Below, one piece after another: positions 1-3,864 of a DNA stretch of 6,683 nt (its first letter is position 1; each line of letters begins with the position of its first letter). The stretch lies in the NCBI GenBank assembly GCA_029777735.1, contig JAKORR010000080.1, positions 1 through 6,683 of the forward strand, in the 5' to 3' direction. The notes beneath the pieces were generated by a model, which was not told the origin of the DNA, made no database searches, and saw nothing but the letters and a program-made list of their open reading frames with translations. The position numbers and the translations under genes were made by a program. The DNA comes from Armatimonadota bacterium. GTDB taxonomy: Bacteria; Armatimonadota; Zipacnadia; Zipacnadales; FEN-943.

Positions 1-36
1 ATAGCAGACACGAAAAAGGCTAGGCGCACGACGGCA

Positions 37-567
37 TCACGCATTTATTAGGTGCGGCGCAAAGGGCTCAAGATAGTCCCGCCACTGTTCGTGTCTGAGA
101 GCAGCGCAGAAAGTGGAGTAGCCAAGATAGGGGATGAACCTTGGTCGTTCTGGCTGGCGAAGAAGTCTCATTCCTGCTTGCTGAGGCGTCCGGTTGCCCT
201 TCTGGTGATTGCATTCGGGGCAGCAGGCCACCAGGTTCTCCCACGTGTGCAGGCCACCACGCTCCCTGGGAATGACGTGATCGATGGTCAGGTCCCGACC
301 GCGGGCGCCACAGTATTGGCAGGTGTAGTCATCGCGGGTGAGCACACCCTTGCGCGACAATTTCAGCTCTGGCAGCGGTCTGCGCACTAGATAGCACAGC
401 CGAACTACCGATGGCATTCGAATCATCATAGAGGGAGTGGAAATATACTGAGAGTCCTCCTCGACGACGACGGCCTTGCCCACGACGACAAGGCAGACGG
501 CTCGACGCCACGAGGTGACGTTGAGTGGCTCGTAGTTCTGGTTCAGGACGAGTACATGACCGACCAT
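37..567 (-). CDS. HNH endonuclease family protein
   Basis: This 176-residue protein is a stand-alone HNH (beta-beta-alpha metal) nuclease-family protein. The N-terminal segment (VLVLNQNYEPLNV, residues 5-17) and the following hydrophobic stretch up to GKAVVV (30-35) are typical of a widespread bacterial HNH subfamily. The nuclease core shows two zinc-knuckle CxxC pairs (C83/C86 and C116/C119) around the motif IDHVIPRERGG, with catalytic-type D96-H97, then N111 in ENLV and N120-H121 with K123. All core residues expected for metal binding and phosphodiester hydrolysis are present, so it looks intact. The start at 567 has only a weak purine-rich stretch upstream, but it places the conserved N-terminus correctly. 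It is transcribed divergently from the rest of the window. No partner methylase or toxin/antitoxin gene is visible, so its substrate and biological role are unknown. Family assignment is firm; function in the cell is not. Confidence 0.93.
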   Translation of the reverse strand: MVGHVLVLNQNYEPLNVTSWRRAVCLVVVGKAVVVEEDSQYISTPSMMIRMPSVVRLCYLVRRPLPELKLSRKGVLTRDDYTCQYCGARGRDLTIDHVIPRERGGLHTWENLVACCPECNHQKGNRTPQQAGMRLLRQPERPRFIPYLGYSTFCAALRHEQWRDYLEPFAPHLINA

Positions 568-1038
568 GTGCTACTGCACCCTTACCCAAACCGCAAAGCA
601 AAGTGGCTCACCACAGAAACTACACTGATGAGCCGCCCGTGTCTCCGCCGCATGCACGTTTATAATCCATCCTCCATCGTACACGACAACATGCACGACG
701 CTTGGGTCAGATACACTTGGCCTCATATCCCATGCAAAATCTTACTCACACATCCCAACGGTGTCAATGTTTGCCTGGCTGCTCGAGGGCACCCCACCAC
801 TTGGCGCGGGGATCTCAAGGTTAACCGCACGGCGCTTAGTATCATCTGGTGGCTCCCCACAGGGTATGGTATTATGTAGAGAAGCGATCATTCAGCAGAT
901 TGGGCTGGACACCGAGGCTTTGGCCCAGAGGGTTATAGGTGCTCTTTTGTATTGAGCAACCGCAAAGTTGTCCATACAGTGCTGGAGTAAGCACACGAAC
1001 GTGCACAAGAGGGGCCTGGGCGTGGCCGTGGGGGTTTG
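568..1038. other. Gene-free divergent intergenic region, left part
   Basis: No convincing gene lies here. Open frames at 556-879 and 761-955 lack ribosome binding sites and recognisable protein patterns. The stretch should hold the promoter of the minus-strand HNH gene, but I could not pick out a clean -35/-10 pair for it. On the plus strand there is a perfect TATAAT at 661-666 without a good -35, and an extended -10 near 867. Two modest inverted repeats follow the latter: TGGGC 901-905 with GCCCA 923-927, and GGTGCTC 938-944 with GAGC-a-ACC 954-961. Confidence 0.5.
867..875 (+). promoter_or_regulatory. Candidate extended -10 promoter
   Basis: TG at 867-868, one spacer base, then TATTAT at 870-875 (five of six matches to TATAAT) forms an extended -10 element. 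There is no recognisable -35 box. If real, transcription would begin near 882 and run into the hairpin-rich region ahead of the gene at 1328. Such motifs arise by chance, so confidence is low. Confidence 0.2.
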
Positions 1039-1082
1039 TTGCCTGAGAGCATCAGCGAATTCCTGGCCGGTCCGTCAGGCAA
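1039..1082. repeat. 8-bp perfect inverted repeat
   Basis: TTGCCTGA (1039-1046) and its exact complement TCAGGCAA (1075-1082) enclose 28 bases. An alternative short hairpin, CTGA 1043-1046 with TCAG 1052-1055, would compete with it, so the RNA could take two forms. Confidence 0.6.
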
Positions 1083-1088
1083 GTAAGC

Positions 1089-1098
1089 ACCCTAGGGT
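1089..1098. repeat. 10-bp perfect palindrome
   Basis: ACCCTAGGGT is a perfect ten-base palindrome. It could be a dimeric regulator site or simply part of the adjacent stem CTAGG/CCTAG (1092-1117). No second copy was noticed in the window. Confidence 0.5.
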
Positions 1099-1119
1099 AC
1101 TTGTGTTGGCTTCCTAGCA

Positions 1120-1160
1120 GTGGTGAGTCCACAGGCCCTGTGAAGACAACAGGACTCCAC
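1120..1160. repeat. Nested, mutually exclusive inverted repeats
   Basis: Outer stem GAGTCC 1125-1130 / GGACTC 1152-1157 can extend through GTG 1120-1122 / CAC 1158-1160 with a two-base bulge. Inside it, CACAGG-c-CCTGTG (1130-1142) folds on itself, or CCTGT (1137-1141) pairs with ACAGG (1149-1153). The two inner options share bases and exclude each other, as do switching leaders. Confidence 0.55.
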
Positions 1161-1162
1161 AA

Positions 1163-1206
1163 CCCGGGGGCGATGGACAGCTGTGTTCGAAGAGAACGCT
1201 CCCGGG
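1163..1206. repeat. 10-bp GC-rich stem with 24-base loop
   Basis: CCCGGGGGCG (1163-1172) pairs with CGCTCCCGGG (1197-1206) over ten positions, nine Watson-Crick and one G-U. The loop contains a TTCGAA palindrome (1186-1191) and a small GTTC/GAAC hairpin. No run of T follows, so it is not an intrinsic terminator on the plus strand. Confidence 0.6.
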
Positions 1207-1242
1207 GATAGGATGAGTGGCTGTGCGGACCCTAGCGCTGCC

Positions 1243-1248
1243 TATACT
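1243..1248 (+). promoter_or_regulatory. Candidate -10 box upstream of the copper amine oxidase N-like gene
   Basis: TATACT matches the sigma-70 -10 consensus at five of six positions and lies about 80 bases before the ATG at 1328. The -35 region is poor (TGTGCG at 1222-1227 gives only a 15-base spacer). The same TATACT/TACACT hexamer recurs in front of the genes at 2431 and 3865. Confidence 0.25.
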
Positions 1249-1316
1249 GTATCTGGGTATCTGGGGCTGGTCAGGTCCCTCGGTTCAGTTGCTGTTGAGC
1301 GAAGACCCTTTGATTT

Positions 1317-1322
1317 GAGGAG
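1317..1322 (+). promoter_or_regulatory. Ribosome binding site deciding the start at 1328
   Basis: GAGGAG sits five bases before ATG 1328. The in-frame GTG at 1322 overlaps this Shine-Dalgarno and an in-frame TGA occurs at 1316, so ATG 1328 is the best start. Confidence 0.7.
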
Positions 1323-1327
1323 TGGGA

Positions 1328-2230
1328 ATGGTTCAGGCGCTATCGGTAATGGTTCTTGCGTGTGTCGGCAGCGGAGTGGGCCCACGACCTGAAGTGGGGC
1401 CGGTGTTTGACGTGCTGCCGGTCACTCGGGAAGGGACGGTTTTGGTGCCCGCGGCTCCCTTGGCCCAGTGGTTGGGCGTGCTCTTTGAGCAGCGTGGGAC
1501 CGAAGCCGTCGCTGGTGTCGACTTGGCACGTCCACGCTTGGTTTTGCGCGCCGGCAGTGTCGACGCGCTGCTTGAGGGTAAGCCTCACCGTCTGCCCTTG
1601 GCGCCTGAGATTATCCACGGAGAGTTCTTCGTGCCGCTGCGCTCCTTCGCGGAGCATTTCGGAGCTTGGGTCAACAGTGAGGGACGGCTGGTGCGTCTGG
1701 CCGTGCCACAGCGCCGTCTGGCCGCTGAGCTTATGGCGGCCCCTGATCCAGCCGATCACCTTGGCAAGATCTGGAAAGTGGTTGCCCGTTGGCTGGGACT
1801 GCGCGACGCGGGCAAAGACAACGATCCATGGCAGCTGCTTTCCGCGCGACGGCGTCAGAAGATACTGGCGGAGGTGGGACCAGAGGCGCCCAGGCTGGTG
1901 CGGGAGCGCTTCGACAGCAAATCCGTAAAGGGGATGCGAATCGTGGCCGACGGCCTCAACCTGCAGGATGGGACAGGCTGGGTGTTGGCCACGGTGCTGC
2001 GGCAAGACGGCGCCGTCCTTGCCACGCGCTTTGAGATGATGCTTGAAAGAACGGGCTGGAGGGTTGACAGGATCACCGAGCAGACGATTATGTCCAAGAG
2101 CGATGGCCCGAGGGACGAAGACGCGATACTGACCTTGGAGCTGGAGTCCACGCAGGTCGAGGAAGAGCTCGACGCCCAAAGCTTGGGCTGTGGGACTATC
2201 GTGGCCTCTTCGGGCCCGCGGTCGGTCTAG
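1328..2230 (+). CDS. Copper amine oxidase N-terminal-like domain protein
   Basis: This 300-residue protein carries an N-terminal region resembling the copper amine oxidase N-terminal ('stalk') domain, usually an extracytoplasmic module with no oxidase activity. Its two halves show the family's repeated pattern: VLVPAAPLAQWLG (38-50) and FFVPLRSFAEHFGAWV (100-115), ending in a strand LVRLAV. Residues 1-18 are mildly hydrophobic (ALSVMVLACV) but lack a positive n-region, so export is uncertain. Residues about 145-255 form a second region, helical first and then strand-rich, closing with RFEMMLERTGWRVDRI; this resembles the last strands of NTF2-like folds, but I do not recognise a family. A short acidic tail follows (EEELD near 278). 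No metal-oxidase catalytic motif is visible. It stands alone, about 200 bases before the next gene and after a long structured gene-free region. The domain call is reasonable; its role is unknown. Confidence 0.72.
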   Translation: MVQALSVMVLACVGSGVGPRPEVGPVFDVLPVTREGTVLVPAAPLAQWLGVLFEQRGTEAVAGVDLARPRLVLRAGSVDALLEGKPHRLPLAPEIIHGEFFVPLRSFAEHFGAWVNSEGRLVRLAVPQRRLAAELMAAPDPADHLGKIWKVVARWLGLRDAGKDNDPWQLLSARRRQKILAEVGPEAPRLVRERFDSKSVKGMRIVADGLNLQDGTGWVLATVLRQDGAVLATRFEMMLERTGWRVDRITEQTIMSKSDGPRDEDAILTLELESTQVEEELDAQSLGCGTIVASSGPRSV

Positions 2231-2295
2231 GCAGGGTGGCAGAGCGTGGCTTGGGGTCCCAAGGGATTGGGTCTAAACGAGTAGCGTTGGGCGTG

Positions 2296-2316
2296 GTGGT
2301 TGGTCTGGGCAACCAC
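2296..2316 (+). other. Perfect 7-bp hairpin in the 3' region of the preceding gene
   Basis: GTGGTTG (2296-2302) pairs exactly with CAACCAC (2310-2316) around a seven-base loop; GGC/GCC flanks could extend it with mismatches. No T-run follows, so it is not a standard intrinsic terminator. It may stabilise the end of the upstream mRNA or slow polymerase before the next promoter. Confidence 0.4.
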
Positions 2317-2368
2317 GGCCAGCGGGAGGTTGGCGTAAAGCTCCCTACACCGACAAACAAGAAGAGGT

Positions 2369-2396
2369 TTGCGTGACAGCCGGAGTTAGGTACACT
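2369..2396 (+). promoter_or_regulatory. Candidate sigma-70-type promoter for the nifU-like/tal unit
   Basis: TTGCGT (2369-2374), a 16-base spacer and TACACT (2391-2396) give a weak -35/-10 pair ending 34 bases before ATG 2431. A better -35 match, GTGACA (2373-2378), is spaced too closely (12 bases). The element resembles the one at 3594-3623 (TTGCG, then GTT, then TA-ACTT), which adds modest support. Confidence 0.35.
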
Positions 2397-2430
2397 TGGT
2401 TAACGGTTCGGTTGGCAAGGAGGCGACGGA

Positions 2431-2670
2431 ATGCCTGAGAGCGTTCTACAGCAGCAGGTTGAGGAAGTGCTAGACGACATTCGCCCGAACATAGAGGCGC
2501 ATGGCGGTGGGGTTGAGTTGGTCAGTGTGAGCGACGACGGGATCGTTGAGGTCCGACTTAAAGGCGCCTGCCGGGGATGCCCAATGTCCGAGTTGACACT
2601 GCGCTTGGGCATCGAGCAAGTCCTGCGAGAGTCTCTACCCGAGGTTAAGGAAGTTCGCTCGGTGGATTAG
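2431..2670 (+). CDS. NifU C-terminal domain Fe-S cluster protein
   Basis: This 79-residue protein is a stand-alone NifU C-terminal (Nfu-type) domain, a cytosolic scaffold or carrier that holds an Fe-S cluster and passes it to apo-enzymes. The family signature is clear: IRPNIEAHGGGVELVSV (17-33), the strand VEVRLKGACRGCP (39-51) with the cluster-binding pair C47 and C50, then the closing helix ELTLRLGIEQVL. Length is normal for a single-domain member. A strong AAGGAGG (2417-2423) lies seven bases before the ATG. The transaldolase gene follows after 45 bases on the same strand, so cotranscription is likely. No SUF or ISC genes are visible in the window, and the link to transaldolase is probably housekeeping rather than functional. 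The family call is firm; whether it acts as scaffold or carrier cannot be told from sequence. Confidence 0.95.
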   Translation: MPESVLQQQVEEVLDDIRPNIEAHGGGVELVSVSDDGIVEVRLKGACRGCPMSELTLRLGIEQVLRESLPEVKEVRSVD

Positions 2671-2702
2671 GGCCCCTCGGGCAACCCTTCCGTTGGGCCT
2701 AT

Positions 2703-2709
2703 AGGAGGT
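2703..2709 (+). promoter_or_regulatory. Strong ribosome binding site fixing a GTG start
   Basis: AGGAGGT lies six bases before GTG 2716. Translation from that GTG gives the exact family N-terminus (MKFFIDTAN), so the non-ATG start is well supported. Confidence 0.85.
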
Positions 2710-2715
2710 AGCACA

Positions 2716-3390
2716 GTGAAGTTCTTCATCGACACCGCTAACGTTGACGAGATACGCCGGGCCGCAGGATGGGGCATCCTGGATGGCGTCACCACGAATC
2801 CCTCGCTCGTGGCCAAGGAAGGTCGGGATTTCGAGGAGGTCGTCCGCGAAATCTGCGATATTGTCGACGGCCCTGTAAGCGCCGAGGTAACCTCGGTTGA
2901 CGCCGAAGGTATAATCGCAGAGGCACACAACCTGCGGACCTGGGCAACGAACATAGTCGTGAAGGTTCCCCTGATCCCCGAGGGCATCAAAGCAGTGCGC
3001 GTTCTGAGCCAAGAGGGCGTACCTTGCAACGTCACCCTATGCTTCTCGCCGGTCCAGGCACTGCTGGCGGCCAAGGCCGGGGCGGCTTACATATCTCCCT
3101 TCGTGGGTCGCCTTGATGATGTTGGTCATGACGGCATGGAACTCGTGGAACAAATCCTGACGATCTACGACAATTACGGCTTCGAGACTGAAGTCATCGT
3201 TGCAAGCGTTCGCACGGTCCAGCACGTTCTACAGGCCGCGTTGCTCGGTGCACACATCGCAACCGTGCCCTTCTCGACGCTGGAGAAGCTTTTCAACCAT
3301 CCCTTGACCGACAAGGGGCTCAAGTCCTTCCTATCGGACTGGGAAAAGCTGCAAGAGGAATTGGGGAAGTCCCGGCAAAGTGCAAGCTAA
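2716..3390 (+). CDS. tal: Transaldolase (short FSA/TalC-like subfamily)
   Basis: This 224-residue protein belongs to the short transaldolase / fructose-6-phosphate aldolase family, a cytosolic class I aldolase that moves dihydroxyacetone units between sugar phosphates in the non-oxidative pentose phosphate pathway. Visible landmarks in order are FFIDTAN with D6, GVTTNPS with T26-N28, the Schiff-base lysine K83 in NIVVKVP, NVTLCFSP (105-112), ISPFVGRLDD (126-135) and ASVRT (163-167). Residue 57 is Glu (SAEV) and residue 129 is Phe. Fructose-6-phosphate aldolase from E. coli has Gln and Tyr at the equivalent places, whereas transaldolases have Glu and Phe, so I favour true transaldolase activity. 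Length is normal and the protein is complete. It starts with GTG behind a strong ribosome binding site, 45 bases after the nifU-like gene. Its last codons and stop lie inside the first copy of an 18-bp tandem duplication. Confidence 0.95.
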   Translation: MKFFIDTANVDEIRRAAGWGILDGVTTNPSLVAKEGRDFEEVVREICDIVDGPVSAEVTSVDAEGIIAEAHNLRTWATNIVVKVPLIPEGIKAVRVLSQEGVPCNVTLCFSPVQALLAAKAGAAYISPFVGRLDDVGHDGMELVEQILTIYDNYGFETEVIVASVRTVQHVLQAALLGAHIATVPFSTLEKLFNHPLTDKGLKSFLSDWEKLQEELGKSRQSAS

Positions 3391-3412
3391 GGGAAAAGTG
3401 CAAGCTAAGGGA
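3377..3412 (+). repeat. Perfect 18-bp tandem duplication across the tal stop codon
   Basis: AAAGTGCAAGCTAAGGGA occurs twice back to back (3377-3394 and 3395-3412) with no mismatch. The first copy encodes the last residues of the transaldolase and its TAA stop (3388-3390), and the second carries a copy of the same stop out of use. A weak echo (CAGGCTAAGAGGG) follows near 3423. It looks like a recent slippage duplication. Confidence 0.9.
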
Positions 3413-3481
3413 CCAGCGGTCACAGGCTAAGAGGGCTTTGTGAGACGACGGGGGAGGGGCGTAATTATTATTGATCGTCGG

Positions 3482-3490
3482 TGCTATGAT
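3482..3490 (+). promoter_or_regulatory. Candidate extended -10 promoter
   Basis: TGCTATGAT gives the TG extension plus TATGAT (five of six matches to TATAAT). An AT-rich stretch (3462-3474, TAATTATTATTGA) lies just upstream in an otherwise GC-rich region, as expected for a promoter, although no -35 hexamer is clear. Transcription would start near 3497, about 370 bases before the GTG at 3865. Confidence 0.4.
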
Positions 3491-3505
3491 GGCTACAGTG
3501 AAGGG

Positions 3506-3533
3506 ACCCGGGCGGAGTCACAACACCGCGGGT
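3506..3533 (+). repeat. GC-rich hairpin, 8 bp with a bulge
   Basis: ACCC (3506-3509) pairs with GGGT (3530-3533) and, after a GG bulge, GCGG (3512-3515) pairs with CCGC (3526-3529) around a ten-base loop. It shares bases 3531-3533 with the next hairpin, so the two compete. Confidence 0.5.
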
Positions 3534-3556
3534 ATGCGTGAGAGCCGACGCAGACC
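3531..3556 (+). repeat. Hairpin overlapping the previous one
   Basis: GGT (3531-3533) pairs with ACC (3554-3556), then one A-G mismatch, then TGCGT (3535-3539) with ACGCA (3548-3552), around an eight-base loop. Its outer arm overlaps the 3' arm of the hairpin at 3506-3533, giving two alternative folds. Confidence 0.45.
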
Positions 3557-3587
3557 AGGGTGTGCAGAAACTCGCTTAATGGCGTAG

Positions 3588-3606
3588 TTGCTCTTGCGGT
3601 GAGCAA
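3588..3606 (+). repeat. 6-bp inverted repeat over the -35 region
   Basis: TTGCTC (3588-3593) and GAGCAA (3601-3606) are exact complements with a seven-base centre, TTGCGGT, that contains the putative -35 box of the next promoter. A regulator bound here would block that promoter. A similar GTGCTC...GAGCAA arrangement occurs at 939-958. Confidence 0.45.
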
Positions 3607-3623
3607 GCGGGTTGTAGTATACT
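3594..3623 (+). promoter_or_regulatory. Candidate sigma-70-type promoter
   Basis: TTGCGG (3594-3599), an 18-base spacer and TATACT (3618-3623, five of six matches) form a plausible promoter. Transcription would begin near 3630, about 235 bases before the GTG at 3865. It resembles the candidate at 2369-2396. Confidence 0.4.
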
Positions 3624-3644
3624 TCCGCCGTAGGCCCGGGCAGG

Positions 3645-3662
3645 GCCGGCCGCGCGGCTGGC
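3645..3662 (+). repeat. 7-bp GC-rich hairpin with a four-base loop
   Basis: GCCGGCC (3645-3651) pairs with GGCTGGC (3656-3662) across the loop GCGC, with one G-U pair. It lies just downstream of the expected start of the 3618 promoter, so it would sit at the 5' end of that transcript. No T-run follows. Confidence 0.5.
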
Positions 3663-3849
3663 ACTCTTAACATGGAAAGCTCAGCAACAGCGAGGCGGCA
3701 CTGTGGCTTACGGGGGCCTTGGCAGTGGGCCTGCCGCAGGGTAGACTTGGTTGGGCGGTACAGTTGTGTGGGGCAGGCCCAGGTGGGCCAGTTTAGGGCG
3801 GCAATTCAGACGGTCCAAACACAACAAAGCCTCGCTTGCAGCCTAGGCC

Positions 3850-3854
3850 AGGAG
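3850..3854 (+). promoter_or_regulatory. Ribosome binding site for the exported propeller protein
   Basis: AGGAG lies ten bases before GTG 3865. Another in-frame GTG at 3856 is too close to it, and an in-frame TAG at 3844 closes the frame upstream. GTG 3865 also gives a textbook signal peptide. Confidence 0.6.
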
Positions 3855-3864
3855 AGTGATTGCA

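Larger units (their letters stand above)
1039..1206 (+). ncRNA. Candidate structured RNA or 5' leader rich in inverted repeats
   Basis: Within 168 bases four strong stems can be drawn. (a) TTGCCTGA 1039-1046 pairs perfectly with TCAGGCAA 1075-1082. (b) CTAGG 1092-1096 pairs with CCTAG 1113-1117. (c) GAGTCC 1125-1130 pairs with GGACTC 1152-1157, enclosing CACAGG/CCTGTG at 1130-1142, which competes with CCTGT 1137-1141 pairing to ACAGG 1149-1153. (d) CCCGGGGGCG 1163-1172 pairs with CGCTCCCGGG 1197-1206, ten base pairs with one G-U. No open frame with coding character covers this stretch, and it ends about 120 bases before the start at 1328. I recognise no Rfam family: it lacks the core signatures of RNase P RNA, tmRNA, T-box, TPP and cobalamin elements. 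The strand is assumed from the downstream gene. It could equally be protein-binding or attenuator DNA. Confidence 0.3.
3413..3864 (+). other. Gene-free region and probable leader of the exported propeller protein
   Basis: No gene is convincing here. The open frame 3672-3872 has no ribosome binding site and no recognisable protein pattern. No intrinsic terminator for the transaldolase gene was found. The stretch holds two promoter candidates (3482-3490 and 3594-3623) and a run of hairpins between 3506 and 3662, followed by about 190 bases with no clear structure up to the ribosome binding site at 3850. If either promoter is used, the next gene has a 5' leader of about 235 to 370 bases. Confidence 0.5.

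Noticed and set aside
610..650. Hammerhead-ribozyme-like core: CTGATGAG at 625-632 with GAAAC at 616-620
   Set aside because: The two conserved blocks are only five bases apart and in an order that leaves no room for stems I and III; no GAAA block follows CTGATGAG. It is a chance match.
556..955. Plus-strand open frames at 556-879 and 761-955
   Set aside because: Neither has a ribosome binding site, the first begins inside the minus-strand HNH gene, and neither product shows a recognisable domain. The end of the second (EAIIQQIGLDTEALAQRVIG) looks helix-like but is too short to support a gene.
1180..1200. tRNA T-loop-like GTTCGAA at 1185-1191
   Set aside because: There is no matching five-base T-stem, acceptor stem or anticodon arm around it, so no tRNA or tmRNA can be built.
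1183..1392. Open frame of 69 codons overlapping the start of the gene at 1328
   Set aside because: Begins with GTG inside a strong inverted repeat, has no ribosome binding site, shows no family pattern and overlaps the better-supported gene in another frame.
1340..2179. Long minus-strand open frame of 279 codons
   Set aside because: It lies antisense to the copper-amine-oxidase-N-like gene, and its product has the His/Gln/Arg-rich look of a shadow. Codon pattern and domain evidence favour the plus strand.
3506..3560. T-box-like string CACCGCGG in the leader at 3525-3532
   Set aside because: The T-box hallmark needs a GGTGG-N-ACCGCG context with a specifier loop and terminator; those are absent.
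3471..3606. Possible mobile-element end or attachment site next to the tandem duplication
   Set aside because: No transposase, integrase, terminal inverted repeats or tRNA gene lies nearby; the 18-bp copies are directly adjacent rather than flanking an insert.
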